The notes: generated by a model from the sequence alone, not told the origin. Shown: positions 1 to 9,321, counted from the first letter of the stretch. The stretch: 64,000 nucleotides of DNA from Planctomycetota bacterium (GCA_026991575.1 JALXBF010000039.1:1-64000), one strand, 5' to 3'. Made by a program: numbers and translations.

Positions 1-737
1 GTCCCCGTGAAGATGAGGTCGCCCGGCTCCAGCGTAAACACCTGTGAGATGTACGCGACTAGCTCCTCCACCTTGAAAATGAACTCGCGCGTGTTTGAGT
101 CCTGCATCACCTCCCCGTTCAGCCTCAACCGGATCGGCAAGTTGTTCGGGTCGAGTTCATCGGCCGTGACTAGCATCGGACCAACCGGCGCAAACGTATC
201 GAACGACTTGCCACACAACCACTGCTTGCCCGGCTTGTGCAGCTGCCAGTCACGAGCCGAAACGTCATGGCCACATGTGTAGCCCGCCACGTGTTCGCCA
301 GCCCTCTCCTTCGGAATGAACCGCCCCCCTCTCCCGATGACGATCACCAACTCGGCCTCGTAGTCGACCTGCTCGGAGACTGGTGGCAGCACAATCGGGT
401 CCTCCGGACCGATCAAGGCATTGGAAAGCTTCGAAAACAGGACCGGTTCGTCCGGAATCGGCGCACCGCTCTCGACGGCGTGGTCTCGGTAGTTCAAGCC
501 AACACAAATGATCTTGCGCGGGTCAGGCACCGGCGCACACAGCCGAACCGAATCGCCCGTGTGCGTAGCGGTGGCGCCGGACAGAGCCGCCCGCAGCCGG
601 GAGAGAGCTTCCGGGCCGCCGGCCAGAAACGCGCGCATCTGCTCCGGGAAGCCGAGCGATGCTAGAGTCACGTAGCCCCCGGGAACTTCGGCCGCAGCCA
701 ACCGCTTGCCACCTGCCTCGATCGTCACCAGCTTCAT
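1..737 (-). CDS. FAH-family (fumarylacetoacetate hydrolase-like) protein, C-terminus cut by window edge
   Basis: This gene is missing from the ORF track because its stop lies outside the window; I translated the minus strand. It starts MKLVTIEAGGKRLAAAEVPGG with GGAGG seven bases upstream, and 245 residues are visible. The FAH core is clear: GLNYRDHA, then VDYEAELVIVIG, which carries the acidic metal ligands, then GHDVSARDWQ, KSFDTFAPVGP and the late GDLIFTGT. The N-terminal 70-residue cap is typical of cytosolic FAH-family hydrolases, decarboxylases and isomerases acting on 2-keto acid products of aromatic or sugar catabolism. The exact substrate cannot be read from these motifs. It is divergent from the nucleoside hydrolase gene, with 91 bp between start codons. 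Confidence 0.9.
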   Translation of the reverse strand, partial: MKLVTIEAGGKRLAAAEVPGGYVTLASLGFPEQMRAFLAGGPEALSRLRAALSGATATHTGDSVRLCAPVPDPRKIICVGLNYRDHAVESGAPIPDEPVLFSKLSNALIGPEDPIVLPPVSEQVDYEAELVIVIGRGGRFIPKERAGEHVAGYTCGHDVSARDWQLHKPGKQWLCGKSFDTFAPVGPMLVTADELDPNNLPIRLRLNGEVMQDSNTREFIFKVEELVAYISQVFTLEPGDLIFTG

Positions 738-828
738 CGCATTCCTCCACGTGGCCAGGAAACACGTTATGCTACGAGACAGAACGGCCCTTGACCACCG
801 TGGCCCCCACGGGATCCGCGCCAACGCG

Positions 829-1737
829 ATGAAGACGGCAGACAAGCAGCATGGCAGTACACCTGTGCCGCTGCTGGTTGACACGGACATCGGCGACAAC
901 ATCGACGATAGCTTCGCCCTCGCGCTTGCGGCCCGCTGCACCGCCACACGGTTGATCGGTGTCACCACCGTCTACGGCGACACCACCACACGGGCACGGC
1001 TAGCGGCGGGCGTGCTGGAACTGTGCGGTCTCGATTGTCCCATTACGCCGGGCTGTGCCGTTCCGCTACTTGAGCCGACCGCTAAGGTGGAGCAGCCTCC
1101 CCTGCTGGCCGATTGCTTGCCCCAGGGCAACTTCCGCCCGCTGGGCGCGTCGGCCGTGGAGCTGTGGTCGGCTGCCACCGAAGGGGGCGCGATGCAGGCA
1201 GCCCTGCTTTGCATCGGCCCGCTCACGAACCTCGCCCTCGCGCTCCGCTGCCGACCGGACCTGTTCCGCATGCTCCAAATCCTGATCATGGCCGGCAGCC
1301 TCGCCTGCCCGGTGGCCGAAACCAACGTGCGGCTCGATCCAGAAGCGGCCTACATTGTCGTTCACGCCAACGTGCCCGTTACGGTGGTCCCGCTGGACGT
1401 GACACAACGCTGTGCCTTCGAGCAGGCCACGATCGACCGGCTCGCACAGCACGACGATCCGCTACTGCGTCAGCTAGGCCGCGGCTCGAGACAGTTCCTC
1501 ATCCGCAAAGACCGCGCCCAGGTCGTACCCCACGATGCCGTGGCGCTGACGGCATTGTTGCACCCGGAGTGGTTCGCATTCGAGCAAGGCTGGTTGGAGG
1601 TGCTCCTGCACCCGCCGAGCGAACGGGGCCGAGTAGTATTCAGGCCGGGACGGTCTGGTCCGGTGACGGTAGCCGTTGATGTCGATCGCGCGGCGGTCCT
1701 GGATTACATGCTGCAAGCAATCGGCGTGAAGCCATGA
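829..1737 (+). CDS. Nucleoside hydrolase (inosine-uridine preferring family)
   Basis: The protein hydrolyses the N-glycosidic bond of a nucleoside, or a related ribosyl compound, to base and ribose. The family's Ca-binding N-terminal motif is present as VDTDIGDNIDD, and the central ICIGPLTNLALAL and MAGS segments match the fold. I chose the ATG at 829 (MKTADKQHG) and not the track's 706, because the motif then lies about 15 residues in, as usual, and 706 would overlap the divergent FAH gene. The length of 302 residues is normal for the family. The stop overlaps the next ATG (ATGA), so it is co-translated with the membrane protein downstream. A NupC transporter 3 kb away would fit nucleoside salvage. 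The substrate (purine, pyrimidine or other) is not decided. Confidence 0.9.
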   Translation: MKTADKQHGSTPVPLLVDTDIGDNIDDSFALALAARCTATRLIGVTTVYGDTTTRARLAAGVLELCGLDCPITPGCAVPLLEPTAKVEQPPLLADCLPQGNFRPLGASAVELWSAATEGGAMQAALLCIGPLTNLALALRCRPDLFRMLQILIMAGSLACPVAETNVRLDPEAAYIVVHANVPVTVVPLDVTQRCAFEQATIDRLAQHDDPLLRQLGRGSRQFLIRKDRAQVVPHDAVALTALLHPEWFAFEQGWLEVLLHPPSERGRVVFRPGRSGPVTVAVDVDRAAVLDYMLQAIGVKP

Positions 1738-3053
1738 GCAACCCACCGGGGATCCTGCGCCGAGCCGCCCGCCGCTGGCCACTGTTGAGCTCGGTCCTGC
1801 TGGGAGCCGCCCTGCTGAGCCTGATTCCGTTCGGCGATCCGCCGCAGCGAATGGCCGACGGACTGGTCGTTGCCGAACTTGCGCTCTTCGCCCTGGTTGC
1901 CCTGTGGTCGGTCCTCGGCGACCAGACGTCGTCGCCACCTGGGTCGGCGGCCACCGGCCGGTACACGGATGCCGTACTCGGCCTCGCGCTCTATGGCCCC
2001 TGGCTGTGGCTGTGGCTTCCACGCATAACGGCAACCAGGCCGGTGCTGGACGATGTCATCTACCTTCGAACGGCAACGGAACCGTCGCTTACCGGTCTGT
2101 TTGAGCCGCACAACGAGCACTGCGTGTTCTTGCCGAAGCTCTTTACGACGGCTGCCGTGCAGATCGCGGCGGCAGCCGGCGTTGAGCCGACAGTGCTCGG
2201 GCGCAGCGGGCTGTTTCTAATGTTCTTCCTCGCGGCGGCGCGAGCGATGCGTGTAGCTACCGGATCAGTCCCGGCTACCGCCGCAGGCCTGGCGTTTCTT
2301 GCCTTCGTGCCCGCGACCACCGAAGCCGTCTGCTGGTACTCGGCATCGCTGTGGTTGATCGGGCCTGTGTTGTTCCTTTTTGCGCTGCCCGATGCGTACC
2401 ATGGCCGCCGCCCATGGCTGGTGGCCGCTGCCGCGGCACTCGGCCCCTTCGCGTTCTGGTCAGGCGCTCTGGTGGGCCCCGGCCTTGCCGGTGCCGCCTG
2501 GGCGGGCACGGCAACCGGGTACCGCGGCAGCCAACCCGTCCGCAGGACCGCCCTCTTTGCGCTTGCGGGAACCGTCACAGGCACGTTGCTCTGCATGCTG
2601 ATTGCCGCCAGAGGACAGCGGCACCTGGCGTGGCACAGCCTGGCCAACCTGACCGTCTGGGAGCGGGCCACGGTGTTCAGCGGACGATTCCTGGCAGACC
2701 ACGCGTTCGGAGGGCTACCCGCCGTCTCGGAAGAACACCTCGGACCGTTCGCATACCCGCTCCGTCTGGCTGCGGTCCTGGTGGGACTGGTGTGTTTGCT
2801 GGCACTAAGCCGCCCACGGCGTCTGGTGGGCGTGCTCGTTGGTGTAGCGGCTGCTAGCTATGCGATGAGCTTCCTGGCACGGGCGGATCTGGCGTACGAG
2901 CTGGCGCTGCGGCACAGCGACCGGTATCACATCTGGGGCCACCTAGCCGTTAGCTGGCTGGTCGCCGGCGCGGTTGCCGGCGGGACGCAGGTGGTCAGCA
3001 GGTGGCTGACGGCGAGGCGCTCGTTGCAGGTTGCATCGGCAAGGAGCCCGTAG
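1734..3053 (+). CDS. Polytopic membrane protein of unknown function
   Basis: This 439-residue protein has roughly ten hydrophobic segments (for example WPLLSSVLLGAALLSLI, GLFLMFFLAAARA, LAGTVTGTLLCMLIAA, LAAVLVGLVCLLAL). An extracytoplasmic stretch, DDVIYLRTATEPSLTGLFEPHNEH, sits after the first transmembrane segments and resembles the first-loop acidic motif of GT-C-type membrane glycosyltransferases and related conserved membrane proteins. I do not recognise a specific family. The start is fixed by the ATGA overlap with the nucleoside hydrolase gene, which implies translational coupling. The end faces the polyamine fusion gene tail to tail, 81 bp away. Confidence 0.8.
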   Translation: MSNPPGILRRAARRWPLLSSVLLGAALLSLIPFGDPPQRMADGLVVAELALFALVALWSVLGDQTSSPPGSAATGRYTDAVLGLALYGPWLWLWLPRITATRPVLDDVIYLRTATEPSLTGLFEPHNEHCVFLPKLFTTAAVQIAAAAGVEPTVLGRSGLFLMFFLAAARAMRVATGSVPATAAGLAFLAFVPATTEAVCWYSASLWLIGPVLFLFALPDAYHGRRPWLVAAAAALGPFAFWSGALVGPGLAGAAWAGTATGYRGSQPVRRTALFALAGTVTGTLLCMLIAARGQRHLAWHSLANLTVWERATVFSGRFLADHAFGGLPAVSEEHLGPFAYPLRLAAVLVGLVCLLALSRPRRLVGVLVGVAAASYAMSFLARADLAYELALRHSDRYHIWGHLAVSWLVAGAVAGGTQVVSRWLTARRSLQVASARSP

Positions 3054-3134
3054 CCGGGCCTAGGCAGCACAGCCGATCGCACGCCGCGCGGTGAGAAGCA
3101 CCGGTCGAGGCGCGGGCCGTGGGCCAATGGGGAG

Positions 3135-4676
3135 TCAGGTGTTGCCACCGGAACCAGCAACAAGCCGCTCCGGACTGCCAGGACAGTCCTCGTCGCGGCG
3201 CACTCGCCCCAGCGACTGCATAGCTTCGCGCACGTAGCGCGGCAGATAGAACATCCGCTGGTGGGCAAAGCCGTCGTAAAAGCGGGTCGGCTCCGTGAGC
3301 CGCTCGGCCAGCAAGCGGTCCACCTCCTCGACCGATAGCGACAAGGGCGATCGCAGCGACTCGTCACCCGCGATGGTAAACGACCAATCGGTGGTGAACG
3401 ACGGCATGTACGTGGCACCGACGTGCACCGTGGGGAACACCTCGCGGATGGTACGGTAGATGGTGGCGAAGCTGGTCAGGCCGTACAGCGAGACCGCGTC
3501 CGACTGCACGACCACGACGCCCCCGGGGTTCAGGATGCCGCGGACCTTCTCGTAGAACTCGACCGTGAACAGCCGTGCTGAGAGGCTGTCGCCGATCGGG
3601 TTGGTCAGATCGAGCACGACGGCATCGAACTGTTCGGTGCAGTTCTCCACGTACGCGCGACCGTCGCCAAAGTGGAATCGGACGGCCGGGTGATCGAACG
3701 CACCGGCGTGGAAGCCGGGCAGGTACCGCCGGCAGGCTTCGACCACCTGGGGATCCAACTCCGCCATGATGACCCGTTCGACGGAACGGTGCTTAAGCAC
3801 CTCGCGGATGGTAGCACCTTCGCCACCCCCTACAACCAGTACGCGCTTAGGGCCCGGGTGCAGCAAGAATGCCGGATGAACCAGGCACTCATGATAGATG
3901 TGCTCGTCGGCCTCGTAGCTCTGCACTTCGCCGTCGAGCACCAGGCACCTGCCGTAGGCTTCCGTCTCGAGGATGTCGATCTCCTGAAACTCACTCCGCT
4001 CGCGGCAGATCTGGCGGCGAATGGCGTGGGCTGTGTACTCCCAGGGGCTAGCCCAGTCGTGAAGCCAGCGATGGGGTCCCCAAGTCTGGCCGATGTACTT
4101 GAACGCTTCGGCCGCACGCCGAGCCCAGTCTTTCATGTCCGGCGGTGGCGGGGTTGTGTCGGCCTGACCGGTGGCGGACTCGTCACCGGCGGACGGCTCG
4201 CCGGCGTAGCCGCCGTTGGGCTGAGCGTTGACGTAAGCGGCGAATTCGGAACCGTTGCCGCGGCCCGCTGCTGCGGAGACGGCGGCCAGGGCCCCGACGC
4301 GGGCTCTACGGCGGCTGATCCGCCGGTAACCGGCGCCTCGAGGCAGTTCGGCCTCCTCAAACCGTTCCGCGCCGAGGGCCCGAGCCAGATGTTCCCGGGC
4401 CAGCCGCGGCGTGAGGCTCTCGCCGCACAAGTACAGATCCATGCTGCAGATCTCGTACTCCGGCCAGGTGTGAATGGCCAGGTGGCTCTGGGCCAACACC
4501 GCAACGACGCTGATACCCATCGGGGCGAAACGGTGGGAGTGGATCCCCAGTACAGTAGCGCCCGCTGCCCGGGCAGCTTCACGGACGTGGTGCCGCAGGT
4601 ACGGCTCATCGTCCAACAACCGGGGGTCACACCCGTAAAGCTCCGAGACCAGTTGTCGACCGAGTAGGATCCCCAC
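3135..4676 (-). CDS. speD/speE: Fused S-adenosylmethionine decarboxylase - aminopropyltransferase (spermidine synthase)
   Basis: One 513-residue protein carries two consecutive steps of polyamine synthesis. Residues 1-125 are a bacterial-type AdoMet decarboxylase: GRQLVSELYGCD, the self-cleaving pyruvoyl site SHLAIHTWPEY (Ser64, His69) and SMDLYLCG with the proton-donor Cys84. A 55-residue Pro/Gly-rich linker follows. Residues 180-513 are an aminopropyltransferase with VLVVGGGEGATIREVLKH for decarboxylated AdoMet binding and a long N-terminal tetramer-type domain. Two departures stand out: Gln replaces the usual Glu before the cleaved Ser, and the catalytic loop reads DLTNP where spermidine synthases have DxxDP. 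The start is GTG, preceded by a G-rich Shine-Dalgarno; TAG lies just upstream in frame. Which diamine or triamine accepts the aminopropyl group is unknown. Confidence 0.92.
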   Translation of the reverse strand: MGILLGRQLVSELYGCDPRLLDDEPYLRHHVREAARAAGATVLGIHSHRFAPMGISVVAVLAQSHLAIHTWPEYEICSMDLYLCGESLTPRLAREHLARALGAERFEEAELPRGAGYRRISRRRARVGALAAVSAAAGRGNGSEFAAYVNAQPNGGYAGEPSAGDESATGQADTTPPPPDMKDWARRAAEAFKYIGQTWGPHRWLHDWASPWEYTAHAIRRQICRERSEFQEIDILETEAYGRCLVLDGEVQSYEADEHIYHECLVHPAFLLHPGPKRVLVVGGGEGATIREVLKHRSVERVIMAELDPQVVEACRRYLPGFHAGAFDHPAVRFHFGDGRAYVENCTEQFDAVVLDLTNPIGDSLSARLFTVEFYEKVRGILNPGGVVVVQSDAVSLYGLTSFATIYRTIREVFPTVHVGATYMPSFTTDWSFTIAGDESLRSPLSLSVEEVDRLLAERLTEPTRFYDGFAHQRMFYLPRYVREAMQSLGRVRRDEDCPGSPERLVAGSGGNT

Positions 4677-5024
4677 GGCAGTACCCCCCGCCTAGAGGCC
4701 CTGGGTGACACGAACCGACGACACGTCACGGCGTGAAGCCGTTGCCGAGAAAGCAGGCTTTGTCATTCTACCTCTGTTTCAAGTCCTGACCACCGCTCTC
4801 GGCAGCCGCCGCGGACAACTCCCTGCAGCGTCCCCGGCTTGGCATAATGGGTAGTTGCCCAACCGGTGCTGGCTAGTCGGCCGGCGGCCCAGTCGCACGC
4901 CACGTTCCGGTCCCGGCGGTGTCGGGCAACGGGGCAGCGTGGGCCGTCCGCACCGGCGCCGTCTGCCCGGGCCGCGAGCCGGCCCCCTTCTGTCACCAGC
5001 GCGCATCAGCCATCGTGAACATCC
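4677..5024. other. Divergent intergenic region between speD/speE and nupC
   Basis: About 350 bp with no credible gene. On the minus strand TAGAAT (4765-4770) could be a -10 element for speD/speE. On the plus strand GGCATAATGG near 4843 could be one for nupC. Neither has a convincing -35 at standard spacing. No riboswitch or obvious inverted repeat was recognised. Confidence 0.4.
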
Positions 5025-6290
5025 ATGGAACGCCTTGTCAATCTGTTCGGGCTTGTCGTTCTGATCGGCATCGCGTGGGCTCTGTCCACGAATCGCAAGC
5101 AGGTCAACTGGGGGCTGGTCCTGAAGGGCATCGCCCTGCAGCTTTTGTGTGCGTTCCTCGTGCTGCGCACCCCCTGGGGCAGGCCGTTCTTCGCCGGCGC
5201 GCGTCAGGTCGTGATCTTCGTGCTGGATGCCAGCAAGGCGGGCACCGAATTCGTGTTTGGGGCGTTGGCCAACGAGACGGTGTTCGGCCAGGCGATGGGG
5301 GACCAGTCGCGCTGGGGATTCATCTTCTTCGTGCAGGTGACCGGAACCATCATCCTGGTCTCCTCGCTCATGGCCGCACTCTACTACGTAGGCATCATGC
5401 AGCGAATCGTCTGGGCCATGGCCAAGCTGATGCAGGTAGTGATGGGGCTGAGTGGGTCGGAGTCGCTTGCCGCAGCGGCGAACGTGTTTGTCGGCCAGAC
5501 CGAGGCGCCTCTGGTGATCCGCCCCTACCTGGAACGGATGACTCGTTCGGAGCTGATGGCCCTGATGACCGGGGGCATGGCGACGATTGCGGGGGGGGTC
5601 ATGGCTGCCTACGTGGGCATGCTCAAGGACGAGTTTCCTGACATTGCCGGACATCTGCTGGCGGCCAGCGTGATGTCGGCCCCAGCCGCATTGGTTCTGG
5701 CAAAGATCATGGTGCCGGAGACCGAGCAAAGCGAGACGATGGGCACCGTGCCGCTGGACTACGAGAAGAACGGCTACAACCTGATTGACGCCATCTGCCG
5801 CGGCGCCTCCGAGGGCCTGCGGCTATCGCTCAACGTGATGGCCATGCTCGTTGCGTTCATCGCTCTGATCTACCTGTGCAACGCCATCCTTTCGGGCGTG
5901 GGCCGTCTCTTCGGCGTGCCTGGCTTGACGCTCGAGCAGCTCTTTGGCTACGTGGGTGCCCCGCTGGCACTGGTCCTCGGCGTGCCCCCCCGTGACGCTC
6001 TCACCGTTGGCCAGCTCCTCGCCGAGCGAACCATCCTGAACGAATTCGTGGCGTACTCCCATCTGGCCGAGATCCTGCAGTCCGGTTCGCTCAGCGAGCG
6101 TTCGACCGTGATCTCGACCTACGCTCTCTGTGGCTTCGCGAACTTTTCGTCGATCGCCATTCAGGTTGGGGGTATCGGCGTGCTGGTGCCGAATCGGATT
6201 CAGGACCTGGCCGAACTCGGACTACGCGCCATGCTGGCCGGAACGCTCGCCTGCTTCATGACCGCCACCATTGCGGGCGTGCTTGTCTGA
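5025..6290 (+). CDS. nupC: Concentrative nucleoside transporter (NupC/CNT family)
   Basis: An inner-membrane cation-coupled nucleoside importer of 421 residues, the normal CNT length. Family features in order are the short N-terminal helices (VNLFGLVVLIGIAWALS), FVFGALANETVFGQ, FFVQVTGTIILVSSLMAALYYVGIMQ, the SGSESLAAAANVFVGQTEAPLVIRPYL core that lines the nucleoside site, and the late TYALCGFANFSSIAIQVGGIG with the second substrate-binding half. The start ATG has no strong Shine-Dalgarno. It stands alone on the plus strand and probably feeds nucleosides to salvage enzymes such as the nucleoside hydrolase at 829. Confidence 0.95.
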   Translation: MERLVNLFGLVVLIGIAWALSTNRKQVNWGLVLKGIALQLLCAFLVLRTPWGRPFFAGARQVVIFVLDASKAGTEFVFGALANETVFGQAMGDQSRWGFIFFVQVTGTIILVSSLMAALYYVGIMQRIVWAMAKLMQVVMGLSGSESLAAAANVFVGQTEAPLVIRPYLERMTRSELMALMTGGMATIAGGVMAAYVGMLKDEFPDIAGHLLAASVMSAPAALVLAKIMVPETEQSETMGTVPLDYEKNGYNLIDAICRGASEGLRLSLNVMAMLVAFIALIYLCNAILSGVGRLFGVPGLTLEQLFGYVGAPLALVLGVPPRDALTVGQLLAERTILNEFVAYSHLAEILQSGSLSERSTVISTYALCGFANFSSIAIQVGGIGVLVPNRIQDLAELGLRAMLAGTLACFMTATIAGVLV

Positions 6291-6306
6291 GCCGCCTAGC
6301 CGGTCA

Positions 6307-7353
6307 CTAGGCGGCACGTCTCGCCTGCTCGCTGTCGGCGTCCGGCTCGAGGCCGGCGAGCCTGACAGCCTCGGCCAGCGTGGCACACATCCGCTCGATT
6401 CGGCTGCGTAGCGGCCCTTCTGCCAGCAACAACGCCGGCGGCTCCGCGTCACTGATCAGCGACCGGAAGTAGCGGGCAAAGAAGCGCGCCACCTGCTCCC
6501 TGCGGTACGTGCCCAGGCGGTCCTGATAGCGCGCGGGCCCCTGGCACCACCGCCACCATAGCCGCTGCCAAAGAGGCGGCTGCAGGCTGCGGTCGGTAAG
6601 CGATGTGTCCGCCAGACGCCGCTTCAGCTTCAACAGCATTCTGGCGCGTCGACCGATCACCGGCAGCAGCATGCCCGCCAGCCCGCCCACATGCTGCAGT
6701 TCAGGCCGATCCAGATGAACGATGCGGCGACCATCCAGCAGCAGCAACATGTTCAGCACCTTAGCCGTGTCGTACGCCCAGCCACGGTAGCCTTTCTGCC
6801 AGAGCAGGCGACGCACCGCGTCGGGCAGGAACTCCGGTGCGTCGTACCGCTCGAACCCGATGCGCCATCGCTGCATGACCTCACGAAGCGGTCCGGTTCG
6901 ATAAACGGCGAAGAACGTCACGCCCAGGGTTTCGCCGCGTGGACCGACGAGCCGCTTACCTTCGAAGCCGTCCCGCGCCTGATCCGCTTCCAGTGCCAGG
7001 TGATACCCGGCCGTGACCACGTCAGCCGTCTGCACCGCGTCATGGACCTGGTTGGCAACCGGCCCGGTGATGAAGAAATCCACGTCGACGAATGCGAAGT
7101 AGGGTTCCCTCCAGTCGGTGAACAGCCGGTTCAGCACAATACCATGGGGCAAGGGGGTGTGTTCCGGAATCACGTGCACAGCGGTCCGCGGGAGGCCGGC
7201 GGCCACGCGGTGCAGTTCGAGCAGCTCGGTGCGGGCCAGACCATTGCTGACTAGGACAAATCGCCAGGGGGTCCAGTGCAGCATGGAGGCCAGCGCGCAG
7301 TGCGCCAGCTTGACCGATCCGGGTGTTACCACGATGTGAAAGGTCAGCCTCAT
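6307..7353 (-). CDS. Glycosyltransferase-like protein with DxD motif (paralogue of the next gene)
   Basis: This 348-residue soluble protein begins MRLTFHIVVTPGSVKLAHCALASML, a Rossmann-like GT-A start, and has YFAFVDVDFFITGP, a typical DxD metal/nucleotide-sugar motif. GVTFFAVYRTGPLREVMQRW and YDTAKVLNMLL follow, and all have counterparts in the neighbouring 7388-8515 gene. The two are therefore tandem paralogues. I took the ATG at 7353 because the track's earlier start would overlap the upstream gene; GGGATGG lies upstream. The likely role is adding a sugar to the surface polysaccharide exported by the ABC system nearby. No specific GT family number is claimed. Confidence 0.7.
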   Translation of the reverse strand: MRLTFHIVVTPGSVKLAHCALASMLHWTPWRFVLVSNGLARTELLELHRVAAGLPRTAVHVIPEHTPLPHGIVLNRLFTDWREPYFAFVDVDFFITGPVANQVHDAVQTADVVTAGYHLALEADQARDGFEGKRLVGPRGETLGVTFFAVYRTGPLREVMQRWRIGFERYDAPEFLPDAVRRLLWQKGYRGWAYDTAKVLNMLLLLDGRRIVHLDRPELQHVGGLAGMLLPVIGRRARMLLKLKRRLADTSLTDRSLQPPLWQRLWWRWCQGPARYQDRLGTYRREQVARFFARYFRSLISDAEPPALLLAEGPLRSRIERMCATLAEAVRLAGLEPDADSEQARRAA

Positions 7354-7387
7354 CGCACCATCCCAACTTCGCTCGCTGCACGCTCGC

Positions 7388-8515
7388 CTACGCTGCACGT
7401 GACCATCGGTACTGGGCAGCCCCGGGTGGCTGGGCTACTCGGTCTGCAAACCGCGCGAACGCTCGCTGGATCACGGCGCACATCTCGGCCAGCCGGTGCC
7501 GCAATGCTTTGTCTTGGAGCCGCATGACCGGACGCGGGGCACCGTCCACAAGGTGCTTGAGGTAAGCGGCAAAGTACTCGGCAATACAAGAGCGTAACGC
7601 CAGCAGCCGGGCAGCCTCCTCGCTGCGCCGCACGCCACGGCCGCCCCTTCCCGATCCGTTGCCCCCCAGGTACAAGAGCTGCAGCCGACGCAGCCGCCGC
7701 TCCGTGATCACCGTCCGGCGACCGAGTAGCCGGAGCGGTTCTACCTGGAGCTGCAGTCGCCAGTCGCCACCTGGTGCGAGCGCCCGGGCAATGCCACCGA
7801 TGTGGCACAGTTCGGGCAAGTCCTCATAGCAGATGGCCATGCCCTCCAGGTTCATGAGCGCGTTGAGCAGTTTCGCGGTATCAAAGGGTGGTCGCAGAAT
7901 GCCGTGTCGCCGTAGCAGCTCTGCCACCGGCCCTGGTATGTAATCGGGAAACAGGTAACGCTCGAACAGAATCCCCCACTTGCGGCGAATCCGCTCGACT
8001 GCTGCCCGGCGGTAGATCGCAAAGAACGTGGTAGCCAGCGGCATGTGACCGGGCCCGAAAAGGCAGCGGCCATGGAAGCCCCCCTCGACGATCTCGCCGC
8101 GCAGGCCGACATGATAACAGCTGCTGAAGACGTCGTACCTGGTGAGCCGCTCAAGCACCGGCCGCTCAAACGGGCCGACCGCAAAGATGTCGGGATCGCA
8201 GAAGGCGAAGTACTCGCCGTCGTGAAAGCGGTCAAACAGCAACGACAGCACCAGGCCGTGCGGCAACATCCGCGGCGCCGAGAAGAAGGTAACCTCCAAC
8301 CGGTCCGTCCGACCGGCCAACGCACGCAACTCCGTCGCCTCGGCCGGCTGCACCGCGTTGCCCACTAGCCGGAACCGAAACCGGGACTGATCCATCAGGC
8401 TGTACAGCGCGACTTTAAGGTAGCGGACTGTGCCGGGTGTGTAGACGATGTTGAACGTGATCGCCTCCGGGTCAGGCGGTCCCATTGTGGTAAACTCTCT
8501 GTTGCTGCTGTCCAT
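7388..8515 (-). CDS. Glycosyltransferase-like protein with DxD motif
   Basis: A 375-residue paralogue of the downstream gene. It shows ITFNIVYTPGTVRYLKVALYSLM at the start, YFAFCDPDIFAVGPF as the DxD element, CYHVGLRGEIVEGGFHGR, then ATTFFAIYRRAAVERIRRKW and FDTAKLLNALMNLEG. The ATG at 8515 (MDSSNREF) lies 8 bp after the sulfotransferase stop; the track's longer ORF runs into the sulfotransferase gene and is rejected. A 34 bp gap separates it from the downstream paralogue, so the three genes form one operon. The role in polysaccharide or glycolipid synthesis is inferred from context. Confidence 0.7.
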   Translation of the reverse strand: MDSSNREFTTMGPPDPEAITFNIVYTPGTVRYLKVALYSLMDQSRFRFRLVGNAVQPAEATELRALAGRTDRLEVTFFSAPRMLPHGLVLSLLFDRFHDGEYFAFCDPDIFAVGPFERPVLERLTRYDVFSSCYHVGLRGEIVEGGFHGRCLFGPGHMPLATTFFAIYRRAAVERIRRKWGILFERYLFPDYIPGPVAELLRRHGILRPPFDTAKLLNALMNLEGMAICYEDLPELCHIGGIARALAPGGDWRLQLQVEPLRLLGRRTVITERRLRRLQLLYLGGNGSGRGGRGVRRSEEAARLLALRSCIAEYFAAYLKHLVDGAPRPVMRLQDKALRHRLAEMCAVIQRAFARFADRVAQPPGAAQYRWSRAA

Positions 8516-8523
8516 CGCCCCGG

Positions 8524-9321
8524 CTAACCGGCTTTCCGCCTGAGCATCCCCGTCATCAACGCGTGCCGCTGGAGGTAGTCGTACAGCTCCGCCACTTCGC
8601 CCGTCAGCGGCTCGGTACACCCGGCACGGTGGTTCACAAAGCCGCGACAGTAAAACTGCCGTGCGGCTGCGTCGTCGTAACGCAGGCCGAGAGCCGCGCA
8701 CAGCCGCTCGTACTGGGCCAGGTACTCCTCCCCCTGGAGATCGAACGAAACCAGCGGGAACGCAAGGCGACGATGCCAGTCAACCAGCCGCCGGTTGTAG
8801 TGCGTCCACAGCGCGATGCCTTCTTCAAGGGACATCTTGTTGCGCGTCCGCAGCGATTCGGCCACAGCGACCGGATGGCGGAAGGTGCCGACGCAGCGGT
8901 ACCGGCGCACGACAGGCAACCACAAGTGCAACGTCAACACCATACGGGGATCCTTGATCGCCCACGGCTCGAACTTGCTGTACGGCTGCAGCGCCGCTCG
9001 CAACTCCGACCAGGACGCTGCATCGGCCGGGATCGTCTCAGGGGGGTGCCGCCAGGAGCCACCCAGTCTTCTCAAGATGCGCTCGTTCAAAGTCCAAACC
9101 CGATCGTCCTCCAGGTTGCCCCGCGGATTAAACCGGTTCCAGCGGGGAACGCGGCAGAGCCGAACGCCGGAGGTCTCCAGCAGTCCGGTCAGACAGGAAG
9201 TACCGCTGCGATGCATTCCGAGCACGAACAGGCCTTCGGTCTCAATCGGACCCCGGGGTCCGTACAGCAGCCGCTCCAGGACGGCACGTATTCGTTGGCG
9301 AGTCGACATTCGTATCCCCAT
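8524..9321 (-). CDS. Sulfotransferase family protein
   Basis: The 265-residue product transfers sulfate from PAPS to a hydroxyl or amino acceptor. The 5'-phosphosulfate-binding loop appears near the N-terminus as FVLGMHRSGTSCLTGLLETSG, and the 3'-phosphate region as WAIKDPRMVLTLHLWLPVVRRYRCVGTFRHPVAVAESL (the KDPR and RHP elements of the family). The start ATG at 9321 has GAGGTG six bases upstream, which is why I prefer it to the track's 9393. It heads an operon with two glycosyltransferase-like genes beside an ABC polysaccharide exporter, so sulfation of a surface glycan is the likeliest job. Confidence 0.88.
   Translation of the reverse strand: MGIRMSTRQRIRAVLERLLYGPRGPIETEGLFVLGMHRSGTSCLTGLLETSGVRLCRVPRWNRFNPRGNLEDDRVWTLNERILRRLGGSWRHPPETIPADAASWSELRAALQPYSKFEPWAIKDPRMVLTLHLWLPVVRRYRCVGTFRHPVAVAESLRTRNKMSLEEGIALWTHYNRRLVDWHRRLAFPLVSFDLQGEEYLAQYERLCAALGLRYDDAAARQFYCRGFVNHRAGCTEPLTGEVAELYDYLQRHALMTGMLRRKAG

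Noticed and set aside
4779-5729. 316-residue minus-strand ORF rich in His and Gln opposite nupC
   Set aside because: Antisense shadow of a recognised transporter; no motif of its own.
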